This document shows positions 1 to 13,384 of a stretch of 64,000 bases of DNA, piece after piece. The number at the start of each line of letters is the position of its first letter. The first letter of the stretch is position 1. The translations under genes and the position numbers were made by a program. Source of the DNA: Neodiprion pinetum (lineage: Eukaryota > Arthropoda > Insecta > Hymenoptera > Diprionidae). The stretch covers positions 643,001 through 707,000 of the forward strand of contig NC_060238.1 of assembly GCF_021155775.2 (NCBI RefSeq). Reading direction: 5' to 3'. The notes beneath the pieces are model-generated. The model did not search any database. It was not told the origin of the DNA and was given only the letters and a program-made list of their open reading frames with translations.

Positions 1-2960
1 TATACTCATTGTCAGAGTTCCTCTCGGTCGGCTTTCGACGAGTTTGAATGATTTCTTATGCAAATCCAGCAACACGCGCGAGAGAGTCGTACGGAGATAC
101 GGAGAGCTGTTCGAATAATTTTTCAATTTCTCTGCCAAAACTTGCATCTTGCGGCTGACGAAGTTGAATTTATCGTACAGCAGGTACGTATTCGTACACC
201 GCTACACAGCCGTGTCAGAATACATGTTGACATTCGTGGGCGTGAAATTTATAACTAATTGGAGTATTCTTCTATGCAAGAAATAGGTTATTTCCCTTAT
301 GAATTTTCCCTGCTCAGATTTAAGTTGTATAACCGCGGCGTCTGACTAAACACGGCACTGGTTATTACGGTAGGGAAGAGTATAACGTGTCTATAGCGTG
401 AGGGGGTTACGTTCTAACGAGCCAACACCTCGGCAGAAAAGAAAAGGTAGACTTTTCCAGCGACCGGCCTCGTACCTCGTCGCGGAGCAAGACCTAAACC
501 AACTTGGCACTACCCCGGGATATATCTCGGCATGAGGCAAGACAGGCACGGCAGGGTATGCGTGTACCCACATCAAACGCCGCATGTTCGAGGGATGTAT
601 GCGCGTATACCTGCGGGGGAAGGAAAGGACAGGGTTGGTAGACAACAGCGTCCCGCGGGGATGTGATACCGATCCCCCATTACATTGTGCGGGACTTGGC
701 AGTTTTATACGGCGGTACGACGATACTCGCAGCATATCCTTTTGCAGCGCGACGCGAGGTGCGTTGTTATCGGGCGTCCAGGTGCCGCGGACCCCTATTT
801 CAGTCAATGCTGTATGCGTCTATCGCATCCTCCGAGCTGCTGCAGGGCTTGATGGTACATGTGTGTCGTCGGACGATCAAGTTTCTGTGAATTCAGTCCT
901 CCGCCCTAGAGAATGCGTGTGGTACGCTAAATTCAGACTCTTGATGTTTCTGGGTTATCCATGTCCCAGCTGAGAGTAGTTATAGCCGGTGCCACGTATA
1001 CGCACGGTGCGAATGAGCAAGCTCGCAAGCATTCGCGTGCAAGAATTTCTTTGTATACGTAGCGTAAAGCAGGTCTGAATGCTTGTCAAGTCGACTCTTT
1101 GCTGCGAACCCAAATATCGCTCTAAGTATCCTGTGTGACCCGTTGTGCACAGGTGTAGGTACCTACACCTCGGTGGGTAATTTAACACATGACCCGAAAA
1201 CTGTCGCGGGCGATCGAACGACGTACCTACGTCGTAACCAGCGTCGTCCTGTCTGTCTATCACGCTAAATGCCCCGAGTCGCTCGTCTGGTGTCGCGAAA
1301 ATAGAAGGTAGCTAAGTAGTAGGGCGCTTCCTGGTCTTTTGATGAAGAAGAAGAAGTTTGAAAAGACGATTTGTTCACAGCCGGTGAATAATTATACCTA
1401 TATGCCGCCCGATGTCGGCCGAGGACTGCGCCGCAACCGATCGTTGCGTTGACTGACTGACTGACGTAGTGTCGTAACACGGGGGTCTGGAAGGAACGTT
1501 AATATCAGTACCCTCGCTCGGAGTGTGACACGGTTCCCAGGAGGAATGTATTAATTCGATCATTTGACAGGTTAGGCGCGCTGGTATTTTCTCTCCGCTT
1601 ATTGTTGGCGTCGTTACTCCGAAGTATTGTCATTTTTAGTATTCCTTTCCCTTCTCTTCTGCGACGAAAAATGAAATATCCATTCTTGTCGCAGCCCACG
1701 GCGAACCGCCTCAGAGAATCGCGCGACCCTGACTGGATTCTTTATTAAAACGGAGGGGCCGGTTTTAATTTTTGATCGACCGTTTTTATAACCGGGATCT
1801 AATTTCTAGTCGAAGCCCTTGGGGAACCTCGGGGAAAGTGGATTGCCGACCTCTTTTCGAAACCGTTCGGGGGATAGACGAAGAGAGAGATAGAGAGGGA
1901 GAGGCAGAGGGGGAGATAGGGAGGATTGAGAAGGAAGAAAGATTTTATTGCACGAGGGAATGGAGGGAGCATCTCGCCTTGCCTCGCCTTGCTTCGCCTC
2001 GCATCCTCGGCCATGCCCGTCGTCGTCGGATGTGATAGTGACGGTTGACGGTCGACGGTGCCGCGCGTGTGGCTCTCCAAAGGGGCTATAATTTTTTTTT
2101 TCTCTTTTTTTTCCTACCCCCCGACATTTTTCCTCCGATGACAGAGCGGGGTGATAGGCGAGCGGTTGGGCGCGGGTCGCGCGTGGTATGCCGGTATGCC
2201 AGGATCCTTAGAAATGTCTGATTAGAAACTACAGCCTTTGTTTCATCCTGGGGCCGTATTCTTTCTTGCCAGTGAGCGTGGCTGCCTTTTGTTTCGTGTT
2301 TGAACGGCTCGAGCTTTCGGCTGCGGCTGTGGCGGAACTTCGAAGAGGGGCCGTGGAAATTGCGCGGAATGATGAAAGACACTGTAATCTTATTCATTAA
2401 GGGGAGGCTTTGCTATCCGCGATATAGAAGCCTGAACCTTGGCGTAAGCAAGATGAATGTCTTTCGCGTTTAAAATGAGAAAAATGAATGACAAATAAAA
2501 AGTAAAAACCGCAAACAAGAGAGATATATGTAATGTATACCAGCTCGTGCCCTCATTTCTACTTTTTCTCGCTTCTGATTCCGCAAAATCAAAGCATCAC
2601 TGTCGTACGAGGTATCAGTCGAAGACGCGTGGGATTTTTGAATTATGGGTGCAACCTGAGCGAACCGAGGATTCCTGCCTTTTGTGGTAAATTTACATAA
2701 CGCATTCGATGACGCGTCTGGTTCAGGGTAACGAGAAGAGGGACTTACGTTCTCGACACTCATTCCCCGGTTTACGACGAGGAGTCATTCGAAAATTCCC
2801 GAACCTCGTTGCGACGTTTCCCCATTTACACACCTGCGAAACGAGTTTCGAGGCTCATTTCTGCGCCCGGCCCGTCGAATTTCATAAATAACAGGCTTCG
2901 CAGCTCTACGGGTTCGTAGCCGACCTTCTTCCATCGCTGTTGGTTGATTCTTGAGTTGGG
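1..2960. other. No recognisable gene; mixed noncoding sequence
   Basis: I see no convincing exon here. It holds a perfect 20-base palindrome (1151-1170), three GACT units (1451-1464), purine-rich sequence near 1880-1940, and a degenerate GCCTC/GCCTT pentamer run near 1973-2001. A minus-strand open stretch at 2749-2833 has a good donor, but its acceptor is weak and I rejected it. CpG is frequent throughout. Confidence 0.6.
1151..1170. repeat. Perfect 20-base palindrome
   Basis: The sequence AGGTGTAGGTACCTACACCT equals its own reverse complement over all 20 bases. It is an expanded form of the GTAGGTA/TACCTAC word scattered through the window, with KpnI-like GGTACC at its centre. It could be a dimeric protein-binding site or a cruciform-prone site, but the function is unknown. 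Confidence 0.9.
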
Positions 2961-2961
2961 G

Positions 2962-2964
<3 letters not shown>

Positions 2965-2999
<35 letters not shown>
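2965..2999. repeat. (TC)n microsatellite
   Basis: Uninterrupted TC dinucleotide tract of about 35 bases, the first of several GA/TC tracts in the window. Confidence 0.97.
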
Positions 3000-3001
<2 letters not shown>

Positions 3002-3080
3002 ACTTTACTTACTTTTCATTTGCTTACGGTGCAAATTTCTCTCTCTTTTCTTACTCACGATTTCGCGTGCTAGTCATTGG

Positions 3081-3438
3081 ATGTTAGGTGTAGGCTACTC
3101 TAGTTTAATTCCCTACGCTGAAGTGCCGCATTACATTGTGCTGTCTATCTCTTTTAGTCACAAAGTAAGTTTTATGCTAATGCTCTGTGGCTACATTGTC
3201 TAATATATTGTTACAGACACGAATATATTATATCTGTCTATCTCTCTCCTTTATTGTCGAGCACGGTCGAAAGACGTCTGGGAATTTCAAAGGCCTCTTT
3301 TCTAATTTTCTGAAATTTTCAGGTGAACCGCACGTCGAGTCTCCAGCGGGGCTGTAAACTCGTAAATGTTGCGAGGGTGAAGGCGAGAAGAGTTCCAGAG
3401 GCGCAGCCGAGGCTGAATCTGACCACACAACGCGGTAT
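3081..3438 (+). CDS. Candidate two-exon transcript, possible short coding gene (start)
   Basis: The model has exon 1 at 3081-3164 and exon 2 at 3323-3438. Exon 1 begins with ATG and gives 28 codons, ending in SISFSHK immediately before gtaagttt. The 158-base AT-rich intron ends in a pyrimidine-rich tract with TTCTAAT (branch-like) and attttcag. Exon 2 continues the same frame for 38 codons (VNRTSSLQRG at its start) and ends at another strong donor, gtaagtatt. Only one of its three frames is open. Three good splice sites and an in-frame junction support a real spliced RNA. A third exon may begin at 4123 (acceptor tactgcag), giving six more residues and a stop. I recognise no protein family, and a noncoding RNA would look the same. 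The ATG context is ordinary and no promoter is evident. Confidence 0.3.
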
Positions 3439-4574
<1,136 letters not shown>

Positions 4575-4618
4575 CGTGCTCGGTTCTGAAATTCGAAGCG
4601 ACGCTGCAGGGGTTCGGT

Positions 4619-4634
4619 ATAAAAGGTATATAAT
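4619..4634 (+). promoter_or_regulatory. TATA-like boxes just downstream of the GA tract
   Basis: TATAAAAG at 4619-4626 is followed by TATATAAT-like sequence, about 50 bases after the GA tract. GAGA elements upstream of a TATA box are a known insect promoter layout. No initiator at the usual spacing of about 30 bases and no convincing downstream start codon was found, so this is weak. Confidence 0.15.
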
Positions 4635-4639
4635 ATGGA

Positions 4640-6205
4640 AAGAAAGAATGGGAATAAAAAAAAGTGCCGCAGTCAGCTCGCGGTGAACCAAACATGCTTC
4701 GACCATTTGCGTTATCTCGTCCGTCGGTGTAACGAATTAATAAATTCGCCGCACCGTTATATTCGTTGACTTTCGACATTCGGTGACCGGCGACTCTCGT
4801 CGCACCATCGGCATCGTTATCGCCAACTCCACCGTCGATCGCGGTCGTCTTCTCTATCGTACTCTTCTATCTGGCGCTATCTGTCGCCCCTGCTCCAACC
4901 CTATTTGCTCTTCACCGCATACACCCGCATACGACCGCGTTCGGCACGTACGTGTATATGTACATAGGCGCCCCTATATTCCCCCGCCTCTATCTCCCTC
5001 CCTCTCCTTCCTTTCGCATGATCAACGCCGCACTTCGTCTCTGTTCACCTCCTGCCAAAACCAGTCATCAATAACCACGGTATCAGCCCCGCCTGGAAGT
5101 AGGGGACTATCCACGTGCACGAGACGTGCTCCGATTCCTCGACCGTCCCCGGTGCAACCTGTACTATACGTACTGCGTACTATACTGTACCTAAACGGTG
5201 CATAATCGTGTCTGCGCAACGGTCATGAGCGTAGAGTCGCGGAAGATACGTTCAATTTTACTCTATGAAAAAAAAAGACGCACCGAAAATGTACCTTCTG
5301 GTTTGGAAATGATTTTTCGTTCGAGTCCAATTGTGTTGGACGGGGTCTCTCTCCGATACGATTAACGAGGAGGTAGGAAGGTAGGTTATGCTAGCTACGC
5401 CTTGCTGCGGGTTTCTATGCCCGGTTGCCCCGCAATTACAGTTTTGCTCGCTTACAACCCGGGAGGCGAGAGTGCCAGACTAGGATACTAAATCGTTTCG
5501 CGTCAAGTATAATTAACGATATTACTTGGATATAGGAACAGGTATATAGGTACCTTTAGAATCGTTGGACCTTGGTTATACCTGGTTGGGGAAGTAGGTG
5601 TACCGCGTGTGTTGGTTGGCTCGGCGCAGCATATCATTTCTTTACCTTAGATTTTTGGAATTTATTCCGAGTAACGGTTGTCTTTGCCATTGGGGACAGA
5701 AGGATTATCATTGTCATTGTTATATTCTTGGACCTGCTTCGTAGTCTTGCACAAAGGGTATTGTGGTTCTCCGGGAACGCTGCAGCAATCGTGGTATACG
5801 TGTACGCGTTTAATTCCTATGGATTTATGTATGTGTATAAGAAATAAACCTGTACTACCTACACTTAATGCATAAGCCGATCATTAAGTAACATATCGAA
5901 TGAATTGACGCGGTGCGTGGTAAACCGATTTTTTTCCAAGCAAAGGTTTGCCAGACGAATGAAATTGGATTAAATCTGCATACAAATGTACAATGCTTGG
6001 TCACCTCTTGCATAATACACAGGTGTCGGTAATTTTCATTCAAATTTTACACTTAACGATCCGTCGACGATGCAGTGGGAGAATTCATCTTCCTCGGGAT
6101 TTTTTGCAGTCTCTGATATTGATTTATCCATCGGCACTCTCTTTCTCTCTCTCTTTCTCCTAGATCTTTTCTTTTGGCCTTTCTTGGACTTTTCCCGCAT
6201 CTCTA
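4640..6205. other. No recognisable gene; pyrimidine-rich and hydrophobic-coding frames
   Basis: A long frame at 4744-5205 lacks any ATG and is rich in Pro/Ser from C/T-rich DNA. A frame at 5560-5847 translates to mostly hydrophobic residues but also lacks a start. T/G-rich DNA readily produces such frames, so neither is called a gene. Confidence 0.5.
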
Positions 6206-6210
6206 CACAG

Positions 6211-6452
6211 GAAAGCCGCAAGTTATAGTCGTTGGGGAAAAGGCAAAGCCCGGGCACCCGGCGCTGTTGGAAGTTGAAACGCCCCGCAGCTCCCCAGGGA
6301 AGCTTTTAATAGACACGAAAGCAATTACTGCAGCGCAAGCTACGGGGACTCGATCCTTCTTTTCCATTATTCCTGAGCGATTCTCCAAGTATGCTACGTA
6401 TGAGGTACCTATACCGCAACACAAACAAAGAGTCTTGATCGCTGCGGATTGA
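6211..6452 (+). CDS. Candidate internal or terminal coding exon
   Basis: A very strong acceptor precedes it: about 60 bases of mostly pyrimidine from 6138, ending ctctacacag at 6210. After two bases that would complete a split codon, the frame stays open for 79 codons to TGA at 6450-6452. The translation begins KPQVIVVGEKAKPGHPALLE and ends QRVLIAAD, with well-mixed charged and beta-strand-like residues. A possible donor (GAG before gtacct) at 6405 would make it an internal exon. No upstream exon with a matching phase-1 donor was found and no family was recognised. The antisense frame is also open, which weakens the case. Confidence 0.22.
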
Positions 6453-7159
6453 ACGAATGAGAAAATAGAGGGAAAAAATGAGTGGAACCAGTCTATAACC
6501 TTCACTAATTCATTCCTACGGATAATCTTGCAGCAATTTTTATTCAGCCCAGCGCAGGGCGTACCTTTAAATACAGTATTTCACGTACGTGTCCGAGCCC
6601 TTCAAGTTTCCTACGCCGCTCTAGAGTCTGGTCTCTACATTATTAAGTCTCTTGTACCACGCGCAACCTGGCCGGAAGTACCGGCTTAACGATTAAACAA
6701 CTAGTTCCGCCAACAGCCCCGATTACGTCGTAGAGCGCTGCGCCATGTCGCGACGCTCGGGTCAGTCACGGACGAGAGAAAATGCGGGATCCGTTGAGGA
6801 AACGGATGCAGGGGTTCCGCCGAACTTGATAACGCGGCATGTTGTCCTTGTACTTAAACTATTCAACGTTCCATATAATACCGCGTGGTACGTTCGCTTG
6901 TTCGCCCGCTCGTATTTAGGTACGCGTATGCGTTTGTCCCGGGTTTTAATCACTCGCCTGAAACAGAAGCAGTAGAAAAAACAGCTTGCTTCGTATTCTC
7001 TGTATCTACCTACTATTTGTGCCTGAAACCAGTAGATACATTATAGATAGGTGTAACATCGAGCCGACGGTGCCAACGATTTGCTCAGAATTTTTCTTTC
7101 GTCAACTGGGCTCCGATGGTATGCAGATATTATTTCTTTTATAATCTATTTTTCTGCAG

Positions 7160-7629
7160 CTGGTGAGTATTGATGCGACGGGCAAATTTTCTAAAGATGA
7201 AAGAAAACCTCGGTGTGAAATCGGTGTAGGTATAGGTAGAGATGCTGCTGCTGCGGAAGGGGGTTTCAGGGGTTGAGTTTCGATTCGACGATTAATAAGT
7301 ATGTAGGTACAATGATCCGCACGAAGCGGTCTATACCTATAGGTAGCTGAATATATCGCTGTATCGCTGCTGCAGTCGGCAAAGAATGGAAGTTGGCTGC
7401 TGCAGGGGCAGAACAGCTCGGTGCCCTTGGCGCTGGCAACAATGCAGATTTGCGGAATTTATGGGAGCAGCAGCTGCTGCCGGTAGTTCGCGTATTTTCC
7501 ACGATATTGTGGTCGTTCGCTGCTGTATATGTGCCGGAAACTTGCCCGTACGTACACGAGGATCAATGCGTAGCTTGGACGACTTGTGCTCCGATATTAC
7601 AGGGTGAACGTTGGGATATCTGCCGCTGA
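7160..7629 (+). CDS. Candidate two-exon coding segment
   Basis: An excellent acceptor (tttttctgcag, ending 7159) opens a frame starting LVSIDATGKFSKDERKP. A donor at 7230 (gtatag) after 70 bases leaves one base of a split codon. A second acceptor ending at 7375 (ctgctgcag) resumes in frame, and the frame continues for 84 codons to TGA at 7627-7629. That part has a stretch NLWEQQLLPVVRVFSTILW and a Cys/His-containing tail ending GERWDICR. The intron would be 146 bases. No start-codon exon was found and the second acceptor is only moderate. CTG-rich trinucleotides run through both segments. No family recognised. Confidence 0.18.
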
Positions 7630-9080
7630 GTGTACAGTTTTTTTTTTCTTTTTACCCGTCCGAAATCGAACGGGGCAAGGCTTGTATAACTTCCTTTCTT
7701 ACTTTATTTTTTTTCCTCTCTTTCTCTCGGGTTTCCCTTACGCATACACGTGTACCTACTACGCTTGTGGCAAGAAGTACGGTATCGCAGAGCTGATAGA
7801 GAGAATATTTCGGGGCTGTTTTATCGTTCGACAAAGCCGCCGCGTTATCGTCCCACTTCGTTTGATTCCACCATAGGCTCGAATTCCTCCATTTGTGATC
7901 TTCCAGAAATACGCGTATCTATATTCAATGTACAAGGTACACTGCGCATATTGTTTCATTTCATTTGTGTATAACGACGGCTCGCCGCTGTACAGATAGT
8001 CCGTTAAACCGGATCACCAAACGCTTGGAGATAAGATAAACTTCAAGTCGTTCGGTTGCCGCCAGTTTTTGCTCCCGTTTCATCGCTGCTCAGAAGGTTG
8101 TAAAAATAGGGAAAGATATATGACGAGGGGAATGTTTATAAATAGTAGTAAACGTTACTTTGGTAAAGATAGAAAAAAGATTAGAAATTACGGGGGCGGT
8201 GGTGGTATAATCTGTGACCGTTGCCACCGGTCAACTTCACATAATATACGTATATAGGTAGGATTGTATCGTAGTTTCTCACTAAAGTTCAAGCTCGGGC
8301 GAAAAAATGCTAAAAATGGATCAAATTAGTTTTTGAAAAGTTTCCGCGGCGACCGAAAGCCAAAATCCATTACGAGTTCTGTTCCTCAGGGTTCGAAACA
8401 GGCGAGGGAAATGAGGGAAAAAGAATAAAAAAGACTTTCGATACAGTGCGGTGAACGGGAATCCAGGGTGTACCGTCGCATCGGTCTGCTAATGAAAAGT
8501 CCAGTTGCTTTCAATTTCCGGGCCGCTTCATCATCGCCGAGGGTGGCTGGGCGGATTTAACGTTGCCTACCATGCCATACCATGTTCGTGCAGTTACTAT
8601 ACGTATACGCCGTTGTAGAAGAGAAGCCTGGATCGGGCATGTCGCCACCCGTACCAAACGCGGTGTAACTAAATCTCAACGGAGTCGCAGTAGCTTGTTT
8701 CCGTGTTGCTGATTTTCCCCAGCATGGGCTTCGTGTTCACCGGAGAATAACTCCCGGGATTTCAACTCGCGAGTGCTTAGGAACGCTGCCTATCATCTTT
8801 TTTTCCTCATCTTAGTTACGCTACTTTAAATCTAGAATGCACCGTATAAGCTGGGCACGTAGTGATATTCCGTATTCCTTCAGCATTTGCTTATCCTCCA
8901 ACAGGGTTCGAAATTACAGGTATAATTACCGCTATCGTTGTATAAACTGGATCGGCAGGTCCGACGAAACGTCTAGTTGGTCTTTTTCGGACCTACAACT
9001 ACACATGCAGGGTCTCTGCCCGTACCAGACGTATACGGACTTGAGTATACAGGCTGTTGTACTGGTTCACAGCAACGCTG

Positions 9081-9638
9081 CTACACACGGACTATGTAGG
9101 TATAATCATGTGCTTGCTCGCGACACGCGTTGTAGCCATACAGATGCCCGCAATAGATCACGACTCCGTTGCAGTACGCCGCAGAGACGTGTAACCTTTG
9201 AAATGGGAGGGGGGGATTTTGGGGTCGATTGCTAGGCCTGGAGAGCTCGGATTCCGCCTTCCTCTCTCCTCTTCTCTCTCCTCTCTCCTCTCTCGACTCA
9301 CCGATCTCTGAAGGAGCCCTTTTTGAGCGGCGCAGTTTCCTGGTATTTGACACGTCGATGACGCCGCGCCGCATCGAATGAAAGAACGGACGGTGTATAA
9401 TGTAGGAGCGTCGAGCATTCCTCCGCGTCCTCGACGAGGCGGAGGACCCCGTCGAAGAGTAGATCGGACCTTGGTTAGTTAGGCGGAACACGCCTCTCCG
9501 GCTCTCCGGTTCTCCGTCTACGGTCGGCTCCGAAGTAGGCCTGCGGGCTCCGGCATCTGCCCTTGTAGAGGCGCTAACCCATCCTCTAGCATCCGACCGT
9601 CCGTCCACACGTAGGTATACCTGCAAATACCCGCGCAC
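9081..9638 (-). CDS. Long open frame with internal strong donor, uncertain coding
   Basis: There are 185 codons open on the minus strand without an ATG near the 5' end. An internal Met begins MRRGVIDVSNTRKLRRSKRA. Shortly after it, a strong donor (gtgagtcg) would cut the frame near 9303, in phase 1. Beyond that donor, GGAGAG-type sequence gives Arg/Glu-rich residues, which are low-complexity. If real, this is an exon ending at about 9304 rather than the whole frame. No family recognised. High GC and few stops could explain it. Confidence 0.12.
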   Translation of the reverse strand: MRGYLQVYLRVDGRSDARGWVSASTRADAGARRPTSEPTVDGEPESRRGVFRLTNQGPIYSSTGSSASSRTRRNARRSYIIHRPFFHSMRRGVIDVSNTRKLRRSKRAPSEIGESREERGERRGERKAESELSRPSNRPQNPPLPFQRLHVSAAYCNGVVIYCGHLYGYNACREQAHDYTYIVRV

Positions 9639-11216
9639 CGTATATGCCTATGCCGTGCGCGGGGCTGCCATGCCGACGGGCTTTTTATTTTCCACGTAGC
9701 GCCGCGAACTCGGATCAGTTTCCGAGAAAGTGTAGCAAGCACCGCGAATCTGCGATCCGAACGACGCGGGATGAATAGAACGCTCCCAGCCGACCTACGA
9801 GAGTATATTTACGATCGGCTGAGATTTCGTCGAGGAGCTTTCTGCAGGCTCAGCGTGTAGGTACATATTCCGAAAGGTTCGGCGGTGCGCTCGGCGAGGA
9901 CTTATAGACGTAGGTGCCCCCGGGTCCCAGGAATCGTGACACGATTATTCCGGCTTAAACGCCGTTTCCGTGAACGTTTCAGAAAAACAAATAGCATACG
10001 GAACAGCATGTGAACATAGCTTGCGAAATTGGACGGGGGTAAATCGATACTTTACTCGCAAGCAAGGTAAATGTCGGTAGGTGCGCCTATATGTACGCAG
10101 GTACCTACGGGTCGCGTTATTGCAGAAACACAATAGGCACAGAGCTATCGTCATTGCTTCTTACGCTGTATACATATATGCAAGTTATCATGCAAATTGT
10201 GGCAATTTCAGGGCGTACCAATCTTCTCGCAGCTGTGCTCGATTAAAGTCTGTATAGGTATGCACGTTTCTCCTGCGGGTCGTTGATATAGTTTATATGT
10301 ATGCCATGGGTGTAGTCGGTCATGTAGTTTAGTGTACGTAGAGCTCTCTGTATCTGTAACAGACACCCGTAACGTGTGCCCAGGAAAATAGCAGAACTCC
10401 GTTCGAACGCTTCATTTATCAACGATCTAAATGCTAGCGTCTCGGCAGTAGTCTATACCTGGGCCCCTTCCTGCTCCTCTCCCCCTTTCCGCCGCTCTTT
10501 TGCCCCCCCGTGTATCGTATTCTCGTATTTTGTTCTTCCGATTTCGATCGAGCAAGTTGTATCAAGGGTACCGACGCACAGTCAGTACGACTCTTATACA
10601 CGCTTAATGGCAAATAAAACAGCTGTTGAAAACCCTGCAGCGAAGAGTGTGCAGGGTGATAACCGGGTTACGGTCTTTAGATGGAGTCGGCCTTCCGTCG
10701 TTAAAGCCGATCTTTCAAGAGGAGCCCAAAAATATTTTTAGTACTAGCCTCGACTCGCAGAGGTCGATAACTCTTCTGGGTACTTGGTATAATACAACTC
10801 TTCTCCGAGTTATACGTATTCCATGAAGAGGAGGTAAATAATCGACGTGTTTTGTAAGTGAACGTCGGGACTTCGAGATGGTAATTAGAACGACGAACAA
10901 AGACCGATAAGATCGAACCTGCACCAGGGACGTGGACGTGCAGGGAGTTTGTCATACCCTTACTGGGATACCTGCTCATACCTTCACTTGTATACTTCTC
11001 GGCTAATTAAGAAAGTTCGAGGGTATATACGTGCCGGGCGGTTGTGATGGAAACATCCGTGTATGTAGGTATAATGTACCTACACCTCGCACGGCACGTC
11101 GTTTCGGAATACAAAAGTAAATGGAATATATTACACATGTTATATTATTGTGTAGTATACGTTTCATGGTGAATATGACGCGAGGATCGCACACGTTTAA
11201 TGCATAGCCGTGTCAT

Positions 11217-11237
11217 CGTCCTCGTCGTCGTCGTCGT
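11217..11237. repeat. (CGT)n short trinucleotide run
   Basis: Short imperfect CGT/CCT trinucleotide run, about seven units. Confidence 0.8.
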
Positions 11238-13338
11238 AGGGGTGGCCTGTCGGGGAGAACGAGCCAGACAGGCGGCAGCGGCGGGGTTCGAACCCAGTAC
11301 CGCAGAACCGCAGGACCGCAGCAGCGGGACCTCTCGACACGACAGATGAGGACCGGGACTATGACGACGGACACGCTACGATACCTTCCCGGCTTTGAAC
11401 GAACATGAGAAATCGTATCAGCCGACGACGTCGAGAACGTCGCCGACGTGGCGAAGCGGCCGCGAGGTTGAATTGTGGTGAAACTATAACCCTCCGAGAT
11501 GTTGCGAGGGGAGCGCGCAGTCGAGCTGTAGGAGAGACGGGTGCATTACTGCAGCTGGGCTCGCGGTGCAACATACTTTGGTTTCTTCGTGTAATGTTAC
11601 ACAAGATGTGCACTGACTCTCGAGCGAATTCATCGTTTACTTGGCATTATTAGTTTCCTTTCGTGATTTTTTTTTTTTTATCCTTATTTTTCTTTGGGAA
11701 GAGGAAAATTCTTCTATACGACTTTTAATACGTGAAGCGGTCGTAAATTTTCAACTAGTCGGGGGAGAGTGCAGGGCTCCGGCGGGAGAGAAGCTAGATC
11801 GTTGGAAATTTTTCAGTGTAATTTCTTCGCCGCTATAAATATTGTTAAAAGCGATGGGAATTTATTGCGCAAGTATCGAACTTTACTCTTTATTCTTTGC
11901 TTCTTTATCGCTCGTGTATGTTGTATACGGATGTATAGTGAGTATGCACACGAGGGGTTGCTGTACGTATTATCGGGGCTCTTTTCGCTTACGCAAATTC
12001 GTATCGCGGGCTGACTCGCGTGTGCCTGATTTACTGACCGATTGGCTCATGGACTAGCAGCCTCATTCGCGCTCAGTATACGGATGGACGATCTGACCTA
12101 AATTTTAAACAGTGAATAAATTCTTTTTCCCGTTTTCTGGAGAAAATAAACTTGTTTCAATCTCAAGCCGTGCACGCGTGCACTATATCTACATCGCTCG
12201 TATCGGGGGAAAAAAAAAAAAAAACAACAAAAACGCGCCCTATATTATACGCAAGACGCTATTCTATCGATAGATAACGCTACGGTATAATTTTTGCGAT
12301 TCAAACGTAGCGTGTTCGTCGGGTGGTGTTAATGATCTCATTAACGGGTCTGAAATTCAAACGGAGAGCTCCGGTGTATGCCGTATTGCTTCGGACCGCA
12401 ATATCTCAGGCATTCCCGGTTCTCTCCCACGCTGCGATCGCCTTATTACACTCGCGTTGTCGCACCGACCACTATCCAACAGAGGATAGAGAATAACGTG
12501 GCAACTTTTGATCATTCATTGTGCTTAAAGATAAGAGGTGAGTTGCGATTTGTTCCCTCGGTAGTACGGATATTTTTTTTTTTACGATTTACAAATTTGC
12601 TGCGACCGGTTGGTTCGTAAAACCACGTTTGACTGCGTACCTACAATATGCATCGTCATGGCGAGATGAAAATGATACGAGATCGGAGCTGAACAAATGC
12701 TAGAAAGGAGCGGTAGATGGTGAATGGAGAGAAGGAAATTGAACGTCGACAACGAGCTGAGAGAGGAATGATTGTCCGTGACTAAGGACCATTAAGGACC
12801 CCGCCCGAGGGTTCGGGGCTCCGCGTCGCCTGGGTGCGTCCCTGAACCGCCCGGTACTGCACGTCCGTTTATAACCATTACCCGTTGTTCCCCCGAGAGC
12901 GAAATGAATCGTCCGTAATACTGCAACTGCCGGACCGCTTCAATAGAGATTATTTGTCCGCACCCGATCATCGGGCGAAAATCTAAGGCTTCGATAAACT
13001 CGCGGTTATTGTACATGTATTGTATAATATGTATACTCCGGCAGTGCAAGCGCGATGACATTGGAAGTATGAGAAGGTATATCTTCGCCTCTGTTTATGC
13101 GTATACAATAGAAGAGCAAGGACGGTGCAGGTGCGAGAGAGAAGACAAGAGCTGGAAAAGGTTTGACCGGGCCTCCTCCAGGCTTGGTGCCATGTGATGG
13201 AGTTGACGACCGAGTGATCATGTAATAATATTAAGATAAGATGTAGCAATATCCTTGCGGTCGACCCTAGATAGTCGTTCCCGTTCCGGGTTCGCTCCTT
13301 ACGTTACGTCAAATTGTAGTTTACAAAACTTCTGAGAC

Positions 13339-13384
13339 TACGACGACGACGCCACTGCCGCTGCTGCTACTGCTATTGCTGCTG
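13339..13384. repeat. Mixed CGA/CTG trinucleotide run
   Basis: CGA repeats pass into an imperfect CTG/CTA/ATT-type trinucleotide run. It would encode Ala, Ser, Leu or Thr homopolymer-like peptides, depending on frame. Confidence 0.75.

Noticed and set aside
2749..2833. Minus-strand 85-base open segment with a gtaagt donor
   Set aside because: The acceptor tract is weak and no partner exon was found; such donors occur dozens of times by chance.
5560..5847. Hydrophobic 96-codon frame resembling a membrane protein
   Set aside because: No start codon or acceptor, and T/G-rich DNA gives hydrophobic residues in any frame.
7160..7162. Apparent 3-base exon between ttctgcag and gtgagtat
   Set aside because: Three-base exons are extremely rare; the acceptor followed by the longer open frame is a simpler reading.
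11285..11295. GGTTCGAACCC resembling a tRNA B box
   Set aside because: The flanking bases do not form a T stem, and no anticodon or acceptor stem can be drawn.
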